This document shows positions 62,567-64,000 of a stretch of 64,000 nt of DNA, in pieces (positions within the stretch are counted from its first letter, which is position 1; each line of letters starts with the position of its first letter). Source of the stretch: Burkholderia territorii. Lineage in GTDB: Bacteria > Pseudomonadota > Gammaproteobacteria > Burkholderiales > Burkholderiaceae. The position numbers were made by a program, and so were the translations under genes. The notes below the pieces were generated by a model, which was not told where the DNA came from, made no database searches, and saw nothing but the letters and a program-made list of their open reading frames with translations. Location of the stretch: NCBI RefSeq assembly GCF_902833055.1, contig NZ_CADFEJ010000015.1, positions 103,723-167,722 of the forward strand. The letters run 5' to 3'.

Positions 62567-63820
62567 TTGCGAATTCCTCGTACCTTCAAGCGCTGGCTCG
62601 GCCTGCTGAGCGTCGCGGCCGCGACGGCCATGCTCGTGACCGCCTGCGGCGGCGGCGACGACAACAACGGCGGGGGCGGCAGCAATGGCGGCGGCTCCAG
62701 CGTCTCCGACGGCAATACCGCGAACACGGCCGTGATCACGGTCGGCACCGGCGTCGCGCACGTGATCAACATCCCGACCGTCAACGTGAAGATCTGCGTG
62801 CCGGGCACGTCGAACTGCCAGGTGGTCAACAACGTGCTGGTCGATACGGCATCGTACGGGCTGCGGCTGGTCAGCAGCGTGCTGTCGTCGGGCGTGTTGA
62901 ACAACCTGCCGCAAACGACGGCCGGCGGCGCGCCGGTGGCCGAGTGCGGCAAGTTCGTGTCGAGTTTCACCTGGGGCTCCGTGCGGACCGTCGACCTGTC
63001 GATCGGCACCGAGCAGGCGAGCTCGCTGCCGGTGCAGATCATCGGCGATCTCGGCACGAGCAACGTGCCGGGTTCGTGCTCGAACAACGGCGCCCGGACG
63101 TCGGCCAACACGGCCAGCGACCTCGGCGCGAACGGCATCCTCGGCATCGGGCCGGCACCGGTCGATTGCGGCACGGCCTGCGCGACCTCGACGTCGGCGA
63201 CGTCGAACAACTATTACGCGTGCCCGAACGGCAATTCCAGCTGCGCGGTGGCGCTGGTGCCGGTCGCGCAGCAGGTGGCCAACCCGGTCCATCGCTTCGC
63301 GACCGACAACAACGGCGTGATCGTGCAGATGCCGAACATCTCGAACAGCGGGCAGGGCAGCGCGACGGGCCTGCTCACGTTCGGGATCAATACGCAGAGC
63401 AACAACGCGCTCGGGGCGTCGACGGTGCTCACGTCGACGACGACGGGCGACGTCGATGCGACGTTCCTCGGCGGCAGCGTGACCGCGTTCTTCGATACGG
63501 GCTCGAACGCGTACTTCTTCAACGATTCGACGCAGAAGGCCTGCTCGACCAACACGCAGTTCTACTGCCCGTCGTCGACGACCACCTATACGGCGACGCT
63601 GACCGGCAAGAACGGTGTGTCGGGCGGCGTGTCGATGCCGGTCGCGAATGCCGATGCGCTGTTCGCGAATCCGTCGACGTTCGCGTTCAACGACATCGCC
63701 GGCCCGTTCGGCGCGGCCGGCTGGCTCGACATCGGCATGCCGCACTTCTACGGCAAGACGATCTACTTCGGGATGGACCGCACCGGCAGCGGCGGCGCGC
63801 AGCCTTACGTCGCGTTCTGA
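62567..63820 (+). CDS. DUF3443 lipoprotein
   Basis: A 417-aa protein starting at TTG behind GGGAGA. The N-terminus is a lipoprotein signal with lipobox LVTAC (Cys near residue 27), followed by a Gly/Asn/Ser-rich spacer. The body has VDTASYGLRLVSSVL, FDTGSNAYFFNDST and GWLDIGMPHFYGKTIYFGMD. The DTASYGLR and DTGSNAYF segments resemble aspartic-protease-like beta-barrel motifs in DUF3443; activity is not shown. It forms a two-gene unit with the DUF2844 gene and ends at a strong terminator. Confidence 0.85.
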   Translation: MRIPRTFKRWLGLLSVAAATAMLVTACGGGDDNNGGGGSNGGGSSVSDGNTANTAVITVGTGVAHVINIPTVNVKICVPGTSNCQVVNNVLVDTASYGLRLVSSVLSSGVLNNLPQTTAGGAPVAECGKFVSSFTWGSVRTVDLSIGTEQASSLPVQIIGDLGTSNVPGSCSNNGARTSANTASDLGANGILGIGPAPVDCGTACATSTSATSNNYYACPNGNSSCAVALVPVAQQVANPVHRFATDNNGVIVQMPNISNSGQGSATGLLTFGINTQSNNALGASTVLTSTTTGDVDATFLGGSVTAFFDTGSNAYFFNDSTQKACSTNTQFYCPSSTTTYTATLTGKNGVSGGVSMPVANADALFANPSTFAFNDIAGPFGAAGWLDIGMPHFYGKTIYFGMDRTGSGGAQPYVAF

Positions 63821-63844
63821 TCGCGCCCGAACGGCGGCAGCGGG

Positions 63845-63875
63845 AAAGGGGGCGAGCGATCGCCCCCTTTTTTTT
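63845..63875 (+). terminator. Rho-independent terminator after the DUF3443 gene
   Basis: AAAGGGGGCGA-GCGA-TCGCCCCCTTT forms an 11-bp stem followed by a run of T (63868-63875). It lies 24 bp after the stop codon. Confidence 0.9.
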
Positions 63876-63878
63876 GGT

Positions 63879-64000
63879 TCATCGAGGATTACCGGGGAAC
63901 GCGGCGCGGATTTTGAGGAAGAAGTATTCCTCGTCGCGGTACCCGTAGGCCCGACGCTTGATGACCTTAATGGTGTTGTTGATGCCTTCGACGACGCTGG
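63879..64000 (-). mobile_element. ISL3-family transposase, C-terminal end (partial)
   Basis: The minus strand reads SVVEGINNTIKVIKRRAYGY, then RDEEYFFLKIRAAFPGNPR and stop. This is the conserved end of ISL3-family DDE transposases. Only the last 39 codons lie in the window. The stop is 3 bp from the terminator T-run of the DUF3443 gene, so the element inserted very close to that gene, and its terminal repeat must lie within or right beside the terminator if it is complete. Confidence 0.85.

Noticed and set aside
1..64000. CRISPR array
   Set aside because: No regularly spaced direct repeats of suitable length were seen anywhere. The only tandem repeats are the 8-bp units near the glycosyltransferase starts.

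Overview
The window looks like chromosome 1 of a Burkholderia species, most likely a member of the Burkholderia cepacia complex. The evidence is a very GC-rich core with the motility order fliT-fliD-fliC, rpsU, tag, aqpZ, H-NS, glycosyltransferase, flhDC, motAB, cheY1-A-W-mcp-R-D-B-Y-Z, which is the order known for that group. Burkholderia-type accessory families (BPSL0761, DUF6471, DUF2844/DUF3443) agree. No tRNA, rRNA or CRISPR array was seen.

Positions 1-32005 are an accessory island with visibly lower GC. At the left is a Tn7-like transposition operon read leftward with 4-bp ATGA overlaps: an unknown 251-aa protein, a fused TnsA-TnsB transposase, a TnsC/TniB ATPase, and a TniQ cut by the window edge. 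A three-copy repeat ending in ACA at 32005 looks like a Tn7-like transposon end and marks where core sequence resumes.

The DNA between is mostly defence cargo. It holds two HAD_SAK-type proteins that lack the nucleophilic Asp, a tandem DUF6471 protein, and two small Burkholderia proteins. A DISARM-like operon follows (N6-adenine methylase, DrmE-like, DrmA, DrmB; 9240-20240). Convergent to it is a Lamassu-like pair (SMC-type ATPase plus DUF4297/Cap4 nuclease), then a 1264-aa SIR2 protein, a decayed Pycsar-type membrane effector, and a sigma factor / small protein / ImmA-IrrE protease operon diverging from an unknown 316-aa protein.

Positions 32.5-39.5 kb carry three tandem TPR-type O-GlcNAc-transferase-like (SPINDLY/GT41) glycosyltransferases beside fliC/fliD, probably for flagellin glycosylation. 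The second and third share a nearly identical 5' repeat of about 590 bp. Positions 39.6-42.5 kb hold fliT, fliD and an unusually short fliC with a sigma-28 promoter. Positions 42.9-48.7 kb hold housekeeping genes (rpsU, tag, a BadF-type kinase, a Cof phosphatase, aqpZ, H-NS, a GT4 glycosyltransferase).

Positions 49.0-61.8 kb hold flhDC behind a long leader, then the mot/che operon under a sigma-28 promoter. It supplies the stator, a complete CheA-CheW-CheY-CheZ pathway, the CheR/CheB/CheD adaptation enzymes, and one chemoreceptor ending in the WETF tether. Positions 62.0-63.8 kb hold an exported DUF2844/DUF3443 pair, and the right edge cuts an ISL3-family transposase. Long open frames antisense to the GC-rich genes were treated as shadows.
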